A stretch of 64,000 bases of DNA from Haloferax mucosum ATCC BAA-1512 (GCF_000337815.1 NZ_AOLN01000006.1:124001-188000), one strand, 5' to 3'; positions 1 to 12,173 are shown, numbered from the stretch's first letter. Notes: generated by a model not told the origin, from the sequence alone. A program made the numbers and translations.

Positions 1-1
1 C

Positions 2-334
2 GGCGACGCGTTCGGTATCGAGCGGCAACTCGACCCCGAGTCCTACGCGCTCACGTTCTTCGTGCTGTACGACCCGCGAACCGACGTCTGCTATCGCGTC
101 GAAGCACCCTACGCGTTCACGAAGGACACAGAACGCCGCGAGAATCTGATGCACCACGTCGTCCGCGACGTGGCCGCGACCCGTGGGCCGCCGAAAGCGG
201 TCGAGAAAGCAGACGAGTTAGCTCGGGTGAGCATCGGCGAAAAGGCGGCGCTCAGACGAAAGCTTTCGGAGAAACTCGATACGGACCTCGTAAAGAGTTA
301 CGACAACATTCGCTGGGTCGATGCCGACGAGTGA
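2..334 (+). CDS. nurA: NurA-type DNA repair nuclease, C-terminal fragment
   Basis: The reading frame is open from the window edge to a TGA at 332-334, so only about the last 110 residues are seen. They read like the end of a NurA domain: a hydrophobic strand (YALTFFVLYDP), then RVEAPYAF, then a conserved helix with GPPKAVEKADELARVSIGEK. NurA is a 5'-3' nuclease that works with the HerA translocase in resecting DNA ends. A herA gene follows on the same strand about 0.5 kb downstream, with one opposite-strand gene between them. The catalytic N-terminal part lies outside the window, so the call rests on the C-terminal pattern and the herA neighbour. Confidence 0.75.
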   Translation, partial: GDAFGIERQLDPESYALTFFVLYDPRTDVCYRVEAPYAFTKDTERRENLMHHVVRDVAATRGPPKAVEKADELARVSIGEKAALRRKLSEKLDTDLVKSYDNIRWVDADE

Positions 335-370
335 GCGCAGGGCGTTTCGAGACGTGCGCTCGCCGCGTCG

Positions 371-727
371 CTACGCGTTGTCTTCTGGCTGACCCTCTTC
401 TTCCGGCCTGATAACCTCGATACGAACGTCGCGTTCGGCGAGACCGATACGTGCAAACTGCGTCTTGATGTGTTCTTTCGCCGCGTCGAGTGCTTGCTCG
501 CGCGTTTCGAAGCCGCGCGGGAGCGGCGTGTCGAACGCGACCCGAATCGACTGGCCGTCTATCTCCAGTTTCGAGCCACCGCTTTCGACCTCGTAGAACT
601 CGTCGCAGACCCAGACGTACGGTGCGTCTTCATCGGGAGCACCGCGGTACGTCGGCGCTTCTTCACCCCGTTCGAATATCGTTCCGGTGAGCGCCGTTCC
701 ACCACCATGACCGCGGACGAGAAGCAT
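371..727 (-). CDS. Uncharacterised haloarchaeal protein (118 aa)
   Basis: A small acidic soluble protein. It starts MLLVRGHGGGTALTGTIFERG, has a central YVWVCDEFYEVESGG stretch, and ends in a helix with EQALDAAKEHIKTQFARIGL and a charged tail. There is no signal peptide or membrane segment. I do not recognise a catalytic motif and propose no function. It lies on the opposite strand between nurA and herA, and its start faces herA, so the two share a 136-base divergent promoter region. The amino-acid composition is strongly halophilic, which supports this frame over the overlapping arginine-rich frames. Confidence 0.75.
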   Translation of the reverse strand: MLLVRGHGGGTALTGTIFERGEEAPTYRGAPDEDAPYVWVCDEFYEVESGGSKLEIDGQSIRVAFDTPLPRGFETREQALDAAKEHIKTQFARIGLAERDVRIEVIRPEEEGQPEDNA

Positions 728-863
728 GGTTTAACTACGGACGCGAGACGGAAAAGTCGTGCGCGATGGCCCGACGGGAGACTCCACACCGCACAGACGA
801 GCGACACCTGGCCGACCGACGGTGACGTGTAGGTTTTTACTCACCGCCCGCAAGCGTTGGAAC

Positions 864-2822
864 ATGACCGACTTGGGGGACTTCAACGATTTCGTCGGCG
901 ACGACGACCCATCGGGCGACGCGGACCGCGACGACCCGACGGAATCCGCCGCGTCCGACGACGAGGGCGACAGCGCCGGAACTAACGACGGCGACCGAAC
1001 CGACCGTGCCGACCGAACCGACAACCCTCGCAGTGACGGCCGAACAAACGGGATTGCGACCGACGACCCCCCCGTGGCCGCCGAGACAGAACGCGAGACG
1101 ACGGACGAACTACAGTTCACCGAGTACGACGCTGAACCCGTGGGGACCGAAGACGGAATCGGTTCGATTGCGGTCTCACAGGGACTCCGTGTCGCAGAAG
1201 ACGGCGACCGGACGAAACTTCGTGCGTACGTCACGGCAGGGAACCGCGAGCGCGTCCGTCTCGGAAAGTATCTCGTCGTTCCATATCCCGGCGACGAACT
1301 GTTGTTCTGTCGCATCGTCGGTCTCGAATACGCCCAAGAGTTCCAGACCGACGATGCGACCGAGATTCACGCCCGCCGCGCCATGCGCCGCTCGCCCGAC
1401 GAGTTCGCAGAGCGCGACTACAAGTTCATGGCCGAACTCGAACCCATCGCCGTGCTGTTTTCGGACCGCGGCGACCTCAAACGCCGGATGGTTGACCGCG
1501 TCCCCAAACCGGGGGCGACGGTCGGCGAAGCGGACGACGCGACGCAGATCAAGACCGGCCTGAAGATTCCCGAAGACGGCGTCTTCCTCGGACACCTCTC
1601 TGTCGGCGGCGAGAAGGTCCGGACCGCGGCGCAACCGCCGACCATCGACTACCGACTGAAAGACGACTACACCGACGGCGACCCACTCGTGTTCCGCCAC
1701 ACGCTCGTCGCTGGGGGGACCGGGTCGGGGAAGACCCACGGGTCGAAGAACATTCTCCGCCAGTATCTCTCACCCGAGCGAACCTACGAGATGGACGACG
1801 GCCGTGAAGTACAAGCCGCCGTCGTACAGTTCGACCCACAGGACGAGTACGCGCAGATGCACGACGACAACCCGGATATGGACGCCGAAACCGCTCGTCG
1901 CTACGACCGAGAGGGCATCGCCTACGGCGGCCACGACGACACTGTCGCGCTCGTTCCGAAGATGGCCGGGTCGTCGTATCCGGGGTCGAACCATCGCGCG
2001 GAACAGTTGGCGTTCACCATCCCATTCTCGATGGCGCGGGACCTCCCGTGGCTCGTCGCCGGCAGTAGCCTCAACGACAACCAGTACCCGGCGCTTCTCG
2101 AACTGCTAAACCGCTTTTTCCGGAGTTACGGTGACAGCGGGACCTACGAGGAGTTCCTGACGTTCCTCGACGACCCCGCGCTCAAAGAGGAACTCGACGA
2201 ATCGGGTCGCGTCCACGAAGCGACCTTCGACGCGGTGAAACGTCGGGTTCGAGGGGTGCCGAACGGCGTCTTCGACCAAGACGCCCGACCGATTACCGAC
2301 CTCGACCACGAACTGGTCCGCCCCGGCGGGCTGACGGTCGTGCCGACGTACCACCTCTCGTCGAGTCGAGCGAAAGAGCTGTTCGTCCTCGCGGTTTCGG
2401 CCATGCTCATCGACGACAAACTCTCGAACGACCCCGCGAGCGACCGAATCAAAGAGACGCCGCTCGTGCTCGGGATGGACGAGGCACACAACTTCCTGAC
2501 CGACGCCGACACCGTACAGGCGCGGAAGGTTATCCAGAAGTTCACCGAAGCCGCCAAACAAGGCCGCAAAGAGCGACTCGGGCTGTTTCTCATCACGCAA
2601 GACCCCCAAGACATCGACGATTCGGTGTTCAAGCAAGTGAACACGAAAGTCGTGCTCAACCTCGGCGACGAAGACGCCATCAAGAGCGTCAACATCCCGC
2701 CGAATCTCGAAGACAAGGTGCCGTACATGGAGAAAGGCCAGATGGTCGTCTACTCGCCGGACAACTCCGAACCGGTCGAACTGAAGGGGCTTTCGACCTG
2801 CGTGACGCGCCACGGCGACTAA
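864..2822 (+). CDS. herA: HerA-type DNA translocase/helicase
   Basis: A 652-residue hexameric ATPase of the HerA/FtsK superfamily, expected to pump DNA for NurA during double-strand break end processing. Residues 1-110 are a very acidic, probably disordered region. A HerA-type beta-barrel region follows (VSQGLRVAEDGD, VRLGKYLVVPYPGDELLFCRI). Walker A is AGGTGSGKTHG near residues 283-293 and Walker B is LVLGMDEAHNF near 534-544. Then comes the sensor segment LFLITQDPQDIDDSVFKQVN. I chose the ATG at 864 because GTTTTTAC at about 833 is a TATA-like box 24-31 bases upstream, and because the longer frame adds arginine-rich, non-acidic sequence. The upstream gene is nurA. Confidence 0.9.
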   Translation: MTDLGDFNDFVGDDDPSGDADRDDPTESAASDDEGDSAGTNDGDRTDRADRTDNPRSDGRTNGIATDDPPVAAETERETTDELQFTEYDAEPVGTEDGIGSIAVSQGLRVAEDGDRTKLRAYVTAGNRERVRLGKYLVVPYPGDELLFCRIVGLEYAQEFQTDDATEIHARRAMRRSPDEFAERDYKFMAELEPIAVLFSDRGDLKRRMVDRVPKPGATVGEADDATQIKTGLKIPEDGVFLGHLSVGGEKVRTAAQPPTIDYRLKDDYTDGDPLVFRHTLVAGGTGSGKTHGSKNILRQYLSPERTYEMDDGREVQAAVVQFDPQDEYAQMHDDNPDMDAETARRYDREGIAYGGHDDTVALVPKMAGSSYPGSNHRAEQLAFTIPFSMARDLPWLVAGSSLNDNQYPALLELLNRFFRSYGDSGTYEEFLTFLDDPALKEELDESGRVHEATFDAVKRRVRGVPNGVFDQDARPITDLDHELVRPGGLTVVPTYHLSSSRAKELFVLAVSAMLIDDKLSNDPASDRIKETPLVLGMDEAHNFLTDADTVQARKVIQKFTEAAKQGRKERLGLFLITQDPQDIDDSVFKQVNTKVVLNLGDEDAIKSVNIPPNLEDKVPYMEKGQMVVYSPDNSEPVELKGLSTCVTRHGD

Positions 2823-2841
2823 GCGAGGGCGTCGCGGGCGA

Positions 2842-2904
2842 TTCGGCAGTTCGACTGTTCGACTGTTCGGAAATTCGATAGTTGGCGGTTCGACGATTCG
2901 ATTG
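2842..2904. repeat. Degenerate 8-bp tandem array after herA
   Basis: Starting 20 bases after the herA stop, the sequence steps in units of about 8 bases beginning TTCG: TTCGGCAG, TTCGACTG, TTCGACTG, TTCGGAAA, TTCGATAG, a 7-base TTGGCGG, TTCGACGA and TTCGATTG. Two units are identical. The array ends about 85 bases before the next gene. No protein-coding explanation is apparent. It could come from replication slippage or act in 3' end formation. Confidence 0.7.
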
Positions 2905-2988
2905 CCGGAGGCGTGTCGGAGCCTATTCCAACGCCGTCTCTCACGTTGCGCAGGACGGATTTTTCACCCACCCCGAGTAACTGGGACT

Positions 2989-3423
2989 ATGGCCGAACAC
3001 GTGCTCATTCCTGTCGATGGGTCGCCGCAGTCAGTCGCCGCGCTCCGCTTTGCGGCGTCGGAATGGCCCGAGGCTCGACTCACGCTTCTCAAAGTCATCA
3101 ACCCGTCAGACGCCGACTTCCGCGAGCGCGCCCTAAGCGGGTCCGAAGAGTGGTATCAAGAGGAGAAACGAGAGGCGCGAGAGACGTTTGCCGAACTGAA
3201 AGCCGAGGTTGGACTCGTCGATAGCGACCACGAGATTAGGAACACGATTGAAGTTGGAAGCCCCGCAAAGACCATCCTCAAGGTGTTAGACGCCGACGGT
3301 GCCGACTACGACCACGTGGTCATGGGAAGCCACGGTCGAACCGGCGTCTCGCGCATTCTCCTCGGGAGCGTTGCCGAGGAGGTCGTTCGCCGCTCGCCCG
3401 TCCCTGTGACGATTGCCAGGTGA
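2989..3423 (+). CDS. Universal stress protein UspA family
   Basis: A 144-residue single-domain UspA protein. It begins AEHVLIPVDGSPQSVAALRFAA (strand and nucleotide-binding Asp) and ends with the ATP-binding signature GSHGRTGVSRILLGSVAEEVVRRSPVPV, with the G-2x-G-9x-G(S) spacing of ATP-binding Usp proteins. The start at 2989 lies 25-32 bases after GATTTTTC, a TATA-like box suited to a leaderless message. It stands alone, after the herA repeat array and before a nitroreductase-family gene. The partner or signal cannot be deduced. A second, more divergent UspA protein is at 33202-33699. Confidence 0.92.
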   Translation: MAEHVLIPVDGSPQSVAALRFAASEWPEARLTLLKVINPSDADFRERALSGSEEWYQEEKREARETFAELKAEVGLVDSDHEIRNTIEVGSPAKTILKVLDADGADYDHVVMGSHGRTGVSRILLGSVAEEVVRRSPVPVTIAR

Positions 3424-3577
3424 CTGCCACGACGGTCACACTGGACTCGACGGTCACGGCAAGTAACACGCGTGTCACCTAATAAAATCGGTGGAATGAG
3501 TACTGCGACCATGCCGGAATCGGCGGATTAGGCCGGATTCCAACCCCCTATTATCGTGTCGTCCGTTGCGTGGAACA

Positions 3578-4249
3578 ATGGATTTCGAAGAGGTAGTGAC
3601 GACACGCCGTTCCATCCACGAATACGCCGACGAACCGCTCGCTGACGAGACGCTCGAAACGATATTCGAAAACGCCGTCGAAGCGCCGTCGAGCTACAAT
3701 CTCCAGCCGTGGGAGTTCGTCGTCCTGCGCGAAGACGAGACACAACAGGCGCTCCGCGAGGCGGCGTACGACCAAGAACACGTCACGGGTGCCGCCGCGT
3801 CGGTCGTCATTCTCGGCAACAAGGACCCCGAAGCACACGCCGACCGAATCGCCGACGACATGCTCGAAAAGGGGTACCTCCCGAACGAGGACGCCCGCGA
3901 CGGCGTGCTCGAAAGCATCGCCGGAATGGCCGACCTGCCCGAAGAAGAACGCCGTGTCTGGACCGTTCGCTCCACGTCGCTCGTTGCGATGTCGCTCATG
4001 TACGCCGCGTGGGACCAAGGCGTCGCCAGTTGCCCCATCGGTGGCTTCGACAGCGAGGCCGTACTCGACGCGTTCGACATCGACGGCGAGCAGTACGAAC
4101 CCGTGATGCTCCTGACGATGGGCATCCCCGCCGACGATGCCGCCGAGATGCAGGCCGAACGCAAGCTTCGTCGCCCGGTCGATGAAGTCGTTCACTACGA
4201 GGAGTTCGAACCCACGCAGTCGGCCGACCCCGCGCCCGCAGACGACTAA
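3578..4249 (+). CDS. Nitroreductase-family FMN oxidoreductase
   Basis: A 223-residue flavoprotein of the nitroreductase superfamily. The N-terminus MDFEEVVTTRRSIHEYADEPL carries the RRSI/H motif that contacts FMN phosphate. EAPSSYNLQPWEFVVLRE is the conserved second flavin-binding segment. MSLMYAAWDQGVASCPIGGF is the family's glycine-containing helix. Members usually reduce quinones, nitro compounds or cofactors with NAD(P)H as homodimers. The physiological substrate cannot be read from sequence. The tail after about residue 205 is acidic. The gene is monocistronic and convergent with the ATPase gene downstream. Confidence 0.88.
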   Translation: MDFEEVVTTRRSIHEYADEPLADETLETIFENAVEAPSSYNLQPWEFVVLREDETQQALREAAYDQEHVTGAAASVVILGNKDPEAHADRIADDMLEKGYLPNEDARDGVLESIAGMADLPEEERRVWTVRSTSLVAMSLMYAAWDQGVASCPIGGFDSEAVLDAFDIDGEQYEPVMLLTMGIPADDAAEMQAERKLRRPVDEVVHYEEFEPTQSADPAPADD

Positions 4250-4279
4250 GCGACTCCTCCCTCGGATGCGCTCCGTTCC

Positions 4280-4375
4280 CCCCTCATCATTTTCCCACCA
4301 GTACCCCTCATCATCTCCTCACCAGTTTTCCACCAGTACCTACCAGCATCCTCCCTCAGAACCGTCGAAGCCGCA
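4280..4375. repeat. Pyrimidine-rich direct repeats in convergent spacer
   Basis: The 257-base spacer between two convergent genes (4250-4506) holds a strand-biased tract rich in C and T. CCCCTCATCAT occurs at 4280-4290 and again at 4304-4314, a 24-base step. Each copy is followed by a CACCAGTA or CACCAGTTTT element, with a third CCACCAGTACC near 4330 and a weaker CTACCAGCATCC after it. I see no ORF here. It begins 30 bases after the nitroreductase stop. Confidence 0.55.
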
Positions 4376-4506
4376 GGCTTAGCATTAACTGACGTCGTGA
4401 TAGTAGCGTTTGGACCCGCCTCGGATTCGTACACGCGAGTCCGTCACGGAAGTCGGTCCTCGGTCCCGAAACGATGTTGTAGGAGAGAAAGCGATGGTGT
4501 GGCGAG

Positions 4507-5769
4507 TTAGAAGATATTCGCCTGCCGGTAGACGCTGATACCCTCGCTCGTGAGTTCGTACGGCTTCGTCTCGCGGGAGTGGTTAGCGTCGCGTATCTTC
4601 TGAATCTCGATTGCGAGGCGCGTTTCGCGGAAGTCGTCGGGGCGGATGTACTGGAGTACGAACACCGCGTCCGAGAGATATTCGACGATACCATGCCGTG
4701 AGACGTACGGATTCGATTGGTCCGCCTCGGAGGTAAGCATCGTCGTCACGCCAGCTTCTTTCAGCGACCGCGTGAAGTTGAACACCTCACTGCGGCGCTT
4801 CGACGGCTGGTCGTACATCATCTCCAAGAGCGACACGGAGTCGAGGACGAGTCGGTTCGCGCCGAAGTCCTCGATGAGGCGCGGCAGGTCGTTTCGGATG
4901 CTCGACAGGCTGTTTGCCATCTCGACGGGGTCTAAATCGACGATTGCCAGTCGACCGTCGCTCTCGTGTTCGGTGAAACCCCAGCCTTTCTCGTCTGCGG
5001 TGCTGAGGATGCGCTCGCGGCTCTCTTCGAGCGTGATGTAGACGCCGCTTCCGCCGTCTCGAAGCGTCTCGCGGAGGAACTGTAATCCGAACGTGGTCTT
5101 CCCGGTCCCGGCGCTCCCGATTGCGACCATGAGCGACCGCTTCGGGACGCCGCCGAGAATCATGTCGTCGAGTCCTTCGATGCCGGTGTCGATACGGGCG
5201 ATATCGGATTCGAACTCCTCGTCGTCGAAGGACGGCGAGTCGGATTGGTCGCCCGTGTCGAGCGCGAAATCGCCACCCATGCCACCGGACGAAGAGCCAC
5301 CGAATCCGCCTCCCGCGTCGTCCATCTCCGGCGTCGGCGCGTTTTCGAAGGCTGTTGCGAAGTCCATCGAAAACGGGTCGTCATCGGGGTCGTCGGCCGG
5401 GGAACCCGGTGATTCGCCGTCTGTCGTCTCGGTCGAGTCGTCTGGCCCGTCCGGGAACGGTTGGTCTGCAAACGGATCGCTATCGGCGCTCTCGCCTTTC
5501 GACGCGTCCGGAGACGCCAGTCCATCGCCCGACCCCGAGACCGATTCACGGTCGCCTGACTCGGAGTCGGCGTCTGTGTCGTCGTCCGACTCGCTCGGCG
5601 ACACCGCGCTGTCCGTGCCGTCTGGGGAGTCCGCGTCGTCGCCGCCCTCGGCCTCCGATTCGGCTGTTACATCGCTCTCTTCGTCGGCCGCAGCATCGTC
5701 GTCCTCGTCGGTGTCGCCGTCGCCACGCTCGCGGAGTGCCCGCTCGAACCAGTCGTCGTCCTCGCTCAT
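4507..5769 (-). CDS. KaiC/RecA-superfamily ATPase with long acidic N-terminus
   Basis: A 420-residue protein. The first 190 or so residues are Asp, Ser and Gly-rich low-complexity sequence, beginning MSEDDDWFERALRERGDGD. A single KaiC-like RecA core follows: RIDTGIEGLDDMILGGVPKRS, Walker A GSAGTGKT at residues 218-225, and the Walker B strand NRLVLDSVSLLEMM. It ends EIQKIRDANHSRETKPYEL. Archaeal single-domain KaiC homologues are linked to signalling or membrane-machinery regulation, and the target here is unknown. The N-terminal tail may mediate protein contacts. The start at 5769 was preferred over one four codons upstream, because MSEDDDW matches common haloarchaeal N-termini. Confidence 0.8.
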   Translation of the reverse strand: MSEDDDWFERALRERGDGDTDEDDDAAADEESDVTAESEAEGGDDADSPDGTDSAVSPSESDDDTDADSESGDRESVSGSGDGLASPDASKGESADSDPFADQPFPDGPDDSTETTDGESPGSPADDPDDDPFSMDFATAFENAPTPEMDDAGGGFGGSSSGGMGGDFALDTGDQSDSPSFDDEEFESDIARIDTGIEGLDDMILGGVPKRSLMVAIGSAGTGKTTFGLQFLRETLRDGGSGVYITLEESRERILSTADEKGWGFTEHESDGRLAIVDLDPVEMANSLSSIRNDLPRLIEDFGANRLVLDSVSLLEMMYDQPSKRRSEVFNFTRSLKEAGVTTMLTSEADQSNPYVSRHGIVEYLSDAVFVLQYIRPDDFRETRLAIEIQKIRDANHSRETKPYELTSEGISVYRQANIF

Positions 5770-5910
5770 CTCGCCCACCACCCGAGGACCGCGTGGCTGG
5801 CGTCCGTCCCTGCCATCACCTCAAGGTCGTCTGGGAGCGTCATGAACGTTTCCCGTGTGCGAGGATAGCGTGACGGTGGGCTTTTGCCCGGGGACATCGA
5901 ACCGCGTGAC

Positions 5911-6732
5911 ATGAAGGTCGGCATCGTCGCACAGAAGGGCAACAGTCGAGCCGCGTACCTCGCCGCGAACATGCGAGAGGCGCTTTTGGACGTCGATGTC
6001 GAGGCGGTCGTCGATGCGGCGACCGCCGGCGAACTCGGCGTTGACGGGCTTCCCGTAGAAGCGTTCGACGAGTGCGACCTCGTGGTAAGTATCGGCGGCG
6101 ACGGGACGTTTCTCTACGCCGCCAGAGGTGCTGACGGCGTCCCAATTCTCGGCGTCAACCTCGGCGAAGTCGGGTTCTTGAACGCCGTCCCGCCCGCCGA
6201 CGCCATCGACGAAGTCGTCGCTGAAGTCGCCGCGTTCCGCGAGGGGACGCTCTCGGTTCGGGAAGTCCCCCGCATCGTCGCCCGCGGTGACGACTGGAAG
6301 ATGGACCCGTCGATGAACGAAGTCGTCGTCCACGGCCCGAGACGCGGCCACGGCGGCGGTGCCGGGTTGGAAATCCGCGTCAACGGCTCGTTGTACTCCG
6401 GCGGCATCGCAGACGGCGTCCTCGTCACGACGCCCGCGGGAAGCACCGCCTACAACCTCAGCGAGGGCGGCCCGCTCGTCCACCCGGGCGTCGAGGGACT
6501 CGTCGTCACCGAGATGGCTTCACAGGAGGGGATGCCGCCGCTCGTCGTCCCGCTCGACGCGACCGTGACGGTGACCGTCACCGATGCGGATTCCGCTGTC
6601 GTCGTCGGCGACGGCCGAACCCGCCGCACCATTTCGCCTCCGACTGAGGTCCGAATCGAGCGGTCCGATTCGCCGGTTCGACTCGCCGGGCCGACCTCCG
6701 ACTTCTTCGAAGCGCTCGGCAAACTCGACTAA
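5911..6732 (+). CDS. ppnK: NAD kinase
   Basis: A 273-residue ATP-NAD kinase that phosphorylates NAD+ to NADP+. The family motif GGDGTFL occurs in VVSIGGDGTFLYAARGADG near residues 60-75. It is followed by GVNLGEVGFL and by the glycine-rich TPAGSTAYNLSEGGPLVHP of the C-terminal beta-sandwich. Length is typical. The start at 5911 (MKVGIVAQKGN) places the first beta-strand correctly, and GCTTTTGCCC 22-31 bases upstream can serve as TATA element. It is divergent from the KaiC-like gene. The next gene, an NmrA-type protein, may use NADP(H), but that link is inferred. Confidence 0.95.
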   Translation: MKVGIVAQKGNSRAAYLAANMREALLDVDVEAVVDAATAGELGVDGLPVEAFDECDLVVSIGGDGTFLYAARGADGVPILGVNLGEVGFLNAVPPADAIDEVVAEVAAFREGTLSVREVPRIVARGDDWKMDPSMNEVVVHGPRRGHGGGAGLEIRVNGSLYSGGIADGVLVTTPAGSTAYNLSEGGPLVHPGVEGLVVTEMASQEGMPPLVVPLDATVTVTVTDADSAVVVGDGRTRRTISPPTEVRIERSDSPVRLAGPTSDFFEALGKLD

Positions 6733-6813
6733 CCGTCGTCTCCGCGTTTTGTCTCCGTTCGGCAAACGCCTACCCACAGGTCTACCTCTCCCACTTTCGT
6801 GCACCGCTCCGAA

Positions 6814-7566
6814 CTAGTCCGCCGGTTCGCGCTCGCCGCGGCAGGGGTCTGAGTCACCCTGCGGAATCGGCGTCCACCGGATATCGACGGTGTGGTTCGT
6901 GCGGTCTCGGAGTCCCGGCCGCGAAACGACTTCGAACGTCCGGTTTTCCGTCTCTCTCGTGAACAGCGAATGCGCGAGGACGTTCGCCACGTCGGCCCGC
7001 GGAATACTTCCGGAGACGGAGTCGCCGCCTTCGCCGACGAGCACCTCGTCGGTCGTGGGCGCGTCAGTGAGCGCCCCCGGTCGGATAATCGTGTGAGCGA
7101 GCGGCGCGTTTCGGAGTCGTCTTTCGCTTCGTTCTTTCGCCGGGAGCACGCCCGTCGCGGTGAGTATCGCGCGCAAAGAGAGCGGAAGGCCGTCTTTCGA
7201 GTTGCCGACGCCGATAGAGGACATGAGAACGAAGCGCCGAATATCGGCGGCCGCCGCCGCCTCGACGAGGTTTTCGATGCCCTCTCCGTCCACGAGGTCG
7301 CCGCGAATCGTGTCGAGTCCAGCGGCGACGCCGACGGCCGAGACGACGGCGTCAACGTCGGTGACTGCGTCCCGAGCGGTGTCGCGGTCGAGTAAGTCGC
7401 CGACGACGACTTCGTCGGCACCGCGCGCTCGGAGCACCGACTTCGCGTTGGAGTCGCGGGTCAGCGCCCTGACGAGAAACGGCGTGTCCGCCAGCGCATC
7501 GAGGACGAGTCGGCCTGTCCGACCTGTCGCACCGGCGACGAGGACGCGGCCGCGCTTCCGTGTCAT
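6814..7566 (-). CDS. NmrA-type NAD(P)-binding Rossmann protein
   Basis: A 250-residue atypical short-chain dehydrogenase. A Rossmann nucleotide-binding motif VAGATGRTG is at residues 10-18, and ALTRDSNAKSV follows the second strand, where NADP-preferring members place basic residues. VVSAVGVAAG and RFVLMSSIGVG match NmrA/HSCARG-like proteins, which often sense NADP(H) rather than reduce substrates. The C-terminal part includes IIRPGALTDAP and ISRADVA-like PRADVANVLAHSLF. It is convergent with NAD kinase, with 81 bases between stops. Whether it is an enzyme or a redox sensor is open. Confidence 0.82.
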   Translation of the reverse strand: MTRKRGRVLVAGATGRTGRLVLDALADTPFLVRALTRDSNAKSVLRARGADEVVVGDLLDRDTARDAVTDVDAVVSAVGVAAGLDTIRGDLVDGEGIENLVEAAAAADIRRFVLMSSIGVGNSKDGLPLSLRAILTATGVLPAKERSERRLRNAPLAHTIIRPGALTDAPTTDEVLVGEGGDSVSGSIPRADVANVLAHSLFTRETENRTFEVVSRPGLRDRTNHTVDIRWTPIPQGDSDPCRGEREPAD

Positions 7567-7735
7567 ACCCGCACATGGAAGCGAGGGTCAATAACTTTCG
7601 TGGACGCGACAAACATCCTACCGGTGGCGCTGTCGTAGTGAAACCACCGCAGACACTACGCTAACCGGGTAATTTCGGGAGTTCCACAAAACAAATCGAG
7701 AATTCCGAGGTCGATGTCGGCGTCGGCGGGCGCGC

Positions 7736-10984
<3,249 letters not shown>

Positions 10985-11150
10985 CGTCGCAATCCAATCC
11001 GCACATCGTAATAAGTCCGGCGAAAAATTACGAGGTCCGAAACTCGGTTGCGAATTTCGAAACGAACGGCGAACGGCGGCGTCACGGCCGGGGGACGCTC
11101 TTTTCAGGGAGTTACGAAGTACTTTTGAGCAAATTAAGAGACATACACTC

Positions 11151-12173
11151 ATGCCATCGGTGTTCACGACCCCACCGCCGCTCGAAGATGGGAGTCAAAT
11201 CGCTATCGTCGCTCCGTCCCGTCCTATCGACGAGTCGCACCTCGACCGAGCGTGCGCGCGGCTTCGAGACACGTTTTCGCTCGAACCCGTCGTCTTCGAG
11301 TCCGCTCGCAAGGACTGGGAGTGGCTTCGAGAGAATCCACGGGCGCGCGCAGAAGACGTCATGGAGGCCTTCGAAGACCCGTCGATACGCGGTATTATCG
11401 CCGTCACCGGCGGCGACGACCAACTTCGCGTGCTCCCGCATCTCGACCCGACCAGACTGACTGCCTCGCCGACCCGCTTTTTCGGCTACAGCGACAACGA
11501 CAATCTCCGACTGTACCTCTGGAAACACGGCATCGTCAGCTACGGCGCGACACTCCACCCGACGCTCACCGTGGACCCGGAGATTCACCCGTACATCGAA
11601 CGCTACCTGAACCGCGCGTTCTTCGAGCGCTCGCTCGGCGTCGTCGAACCGGCCCCGGAGTGGACCGACGAGTGGTTCGACTTCGACACCGGTGAGCCGC
11701 GAGACTGGCGCGACAATCCGGGGCGGACGTGGCACGGCGAAGCGCGCGTGACGGGACGACTCTGGGGCGGGAACTTCAGCATCGTAAAGTGGCACCTCCA
11801 AACCGACCGATTCCTCCCGCCCGCCGACGAACTCGACGGGACGATTCTCGCCCTCGAAACGTCGGAAGACGTGCCGTATCCCCGCGAGGTTCGATACACC
11901 CTGCGGACGATGGGCGAACGCGGCCTGCTCGAACGGTTCGACGGTCTCGTGATGGGTCGCCCGCGGACACACTCGCCGGGATTAGAATGGGAGCCACCGG
12001 CTGACTACGGCGAGCAACTCCGCGACGAGGTGCTGTCAGTCCTCGCCGAATACAACCCCGAGGCGACGGCGGTGTTCGACGTCGAATTCGGCCACGCCGA
12101 CCCGAACGTCCCGCTTCCATTGGGTGCGAAGGCGACGCTGGACCCGACTGTCGGTCGGATTCGAATCGAGTGA
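11151..12173 (+). CDS. S66-family LD-carboxypeptidase-like peptidase
   Basis: A 340-residue serine peptidase of family S66 (LdcA / microcin C7 immunity MccF type). The Ser-Glu-His elements are visible: GYSDNDNLRL contains the nucleophile serine after the oxyanion region GIIAVTGGDDQLRVLP, LALETSEDVPYP has the glutamate, and DVEFGHADPNVPLPLGAKATLD has the histidine near the C-terminus. Haloarchaea lack murein, so cleavage of other acyl-amino-acid or peptidyl-nucleotide compounds, including detoxification as in MccF, is more plausible than cell-wall recycling. The start at 11151 excludes an upstream extension that overlaps carB. Confidence 0.88.
   Translation: MPSVFTTPPPLEDGSQIAIVAPSRPIDESHLDRACARLRDTFSLEPVVFESARKDWEWLRENPRARAEDVMEAFEDPSIRGIIAVTGGDDQLRVLPHLDPTRLTASPTRFFGYSDNDNLRLYLWKHGIVSYGATLHPTLTVDPEIHPYIERYLNRAFFERSLGVVEPAPEWTDEWFDFDTGEPRDWRDNPGRTWHGEARVTGRLWGGNFSIVKWHLQTDRFLPPADELDGTILALETSEDVPYPREVRYTLRTMGERGLLERFDGLVMGRPRTHSPGLEWEPPADYGEQLRDEVLSVLAEYNPEATAVFDVEFGHADPNVPLPLGAKATLDPTVGRIRIE

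Noticed and set aside
759-863. N-terminal extension of herA
   Set aside because: It is rich in Arg, Thr and Pro and not acidic; the ATG at 864 has a TATA-like box at the right distance.
2842-2904. CRISPR-like array (also considered for 4280, 22974, 35732 and 46054)
   Set aside because: Units are contiguous or nearly so, with no unique spacers, and no cas gene is near.
7567-7735. Small gene between the NmrA-type gene and carB
   Set aside because: No frame with a start, haloarchaeal composition and plausible length was seen.
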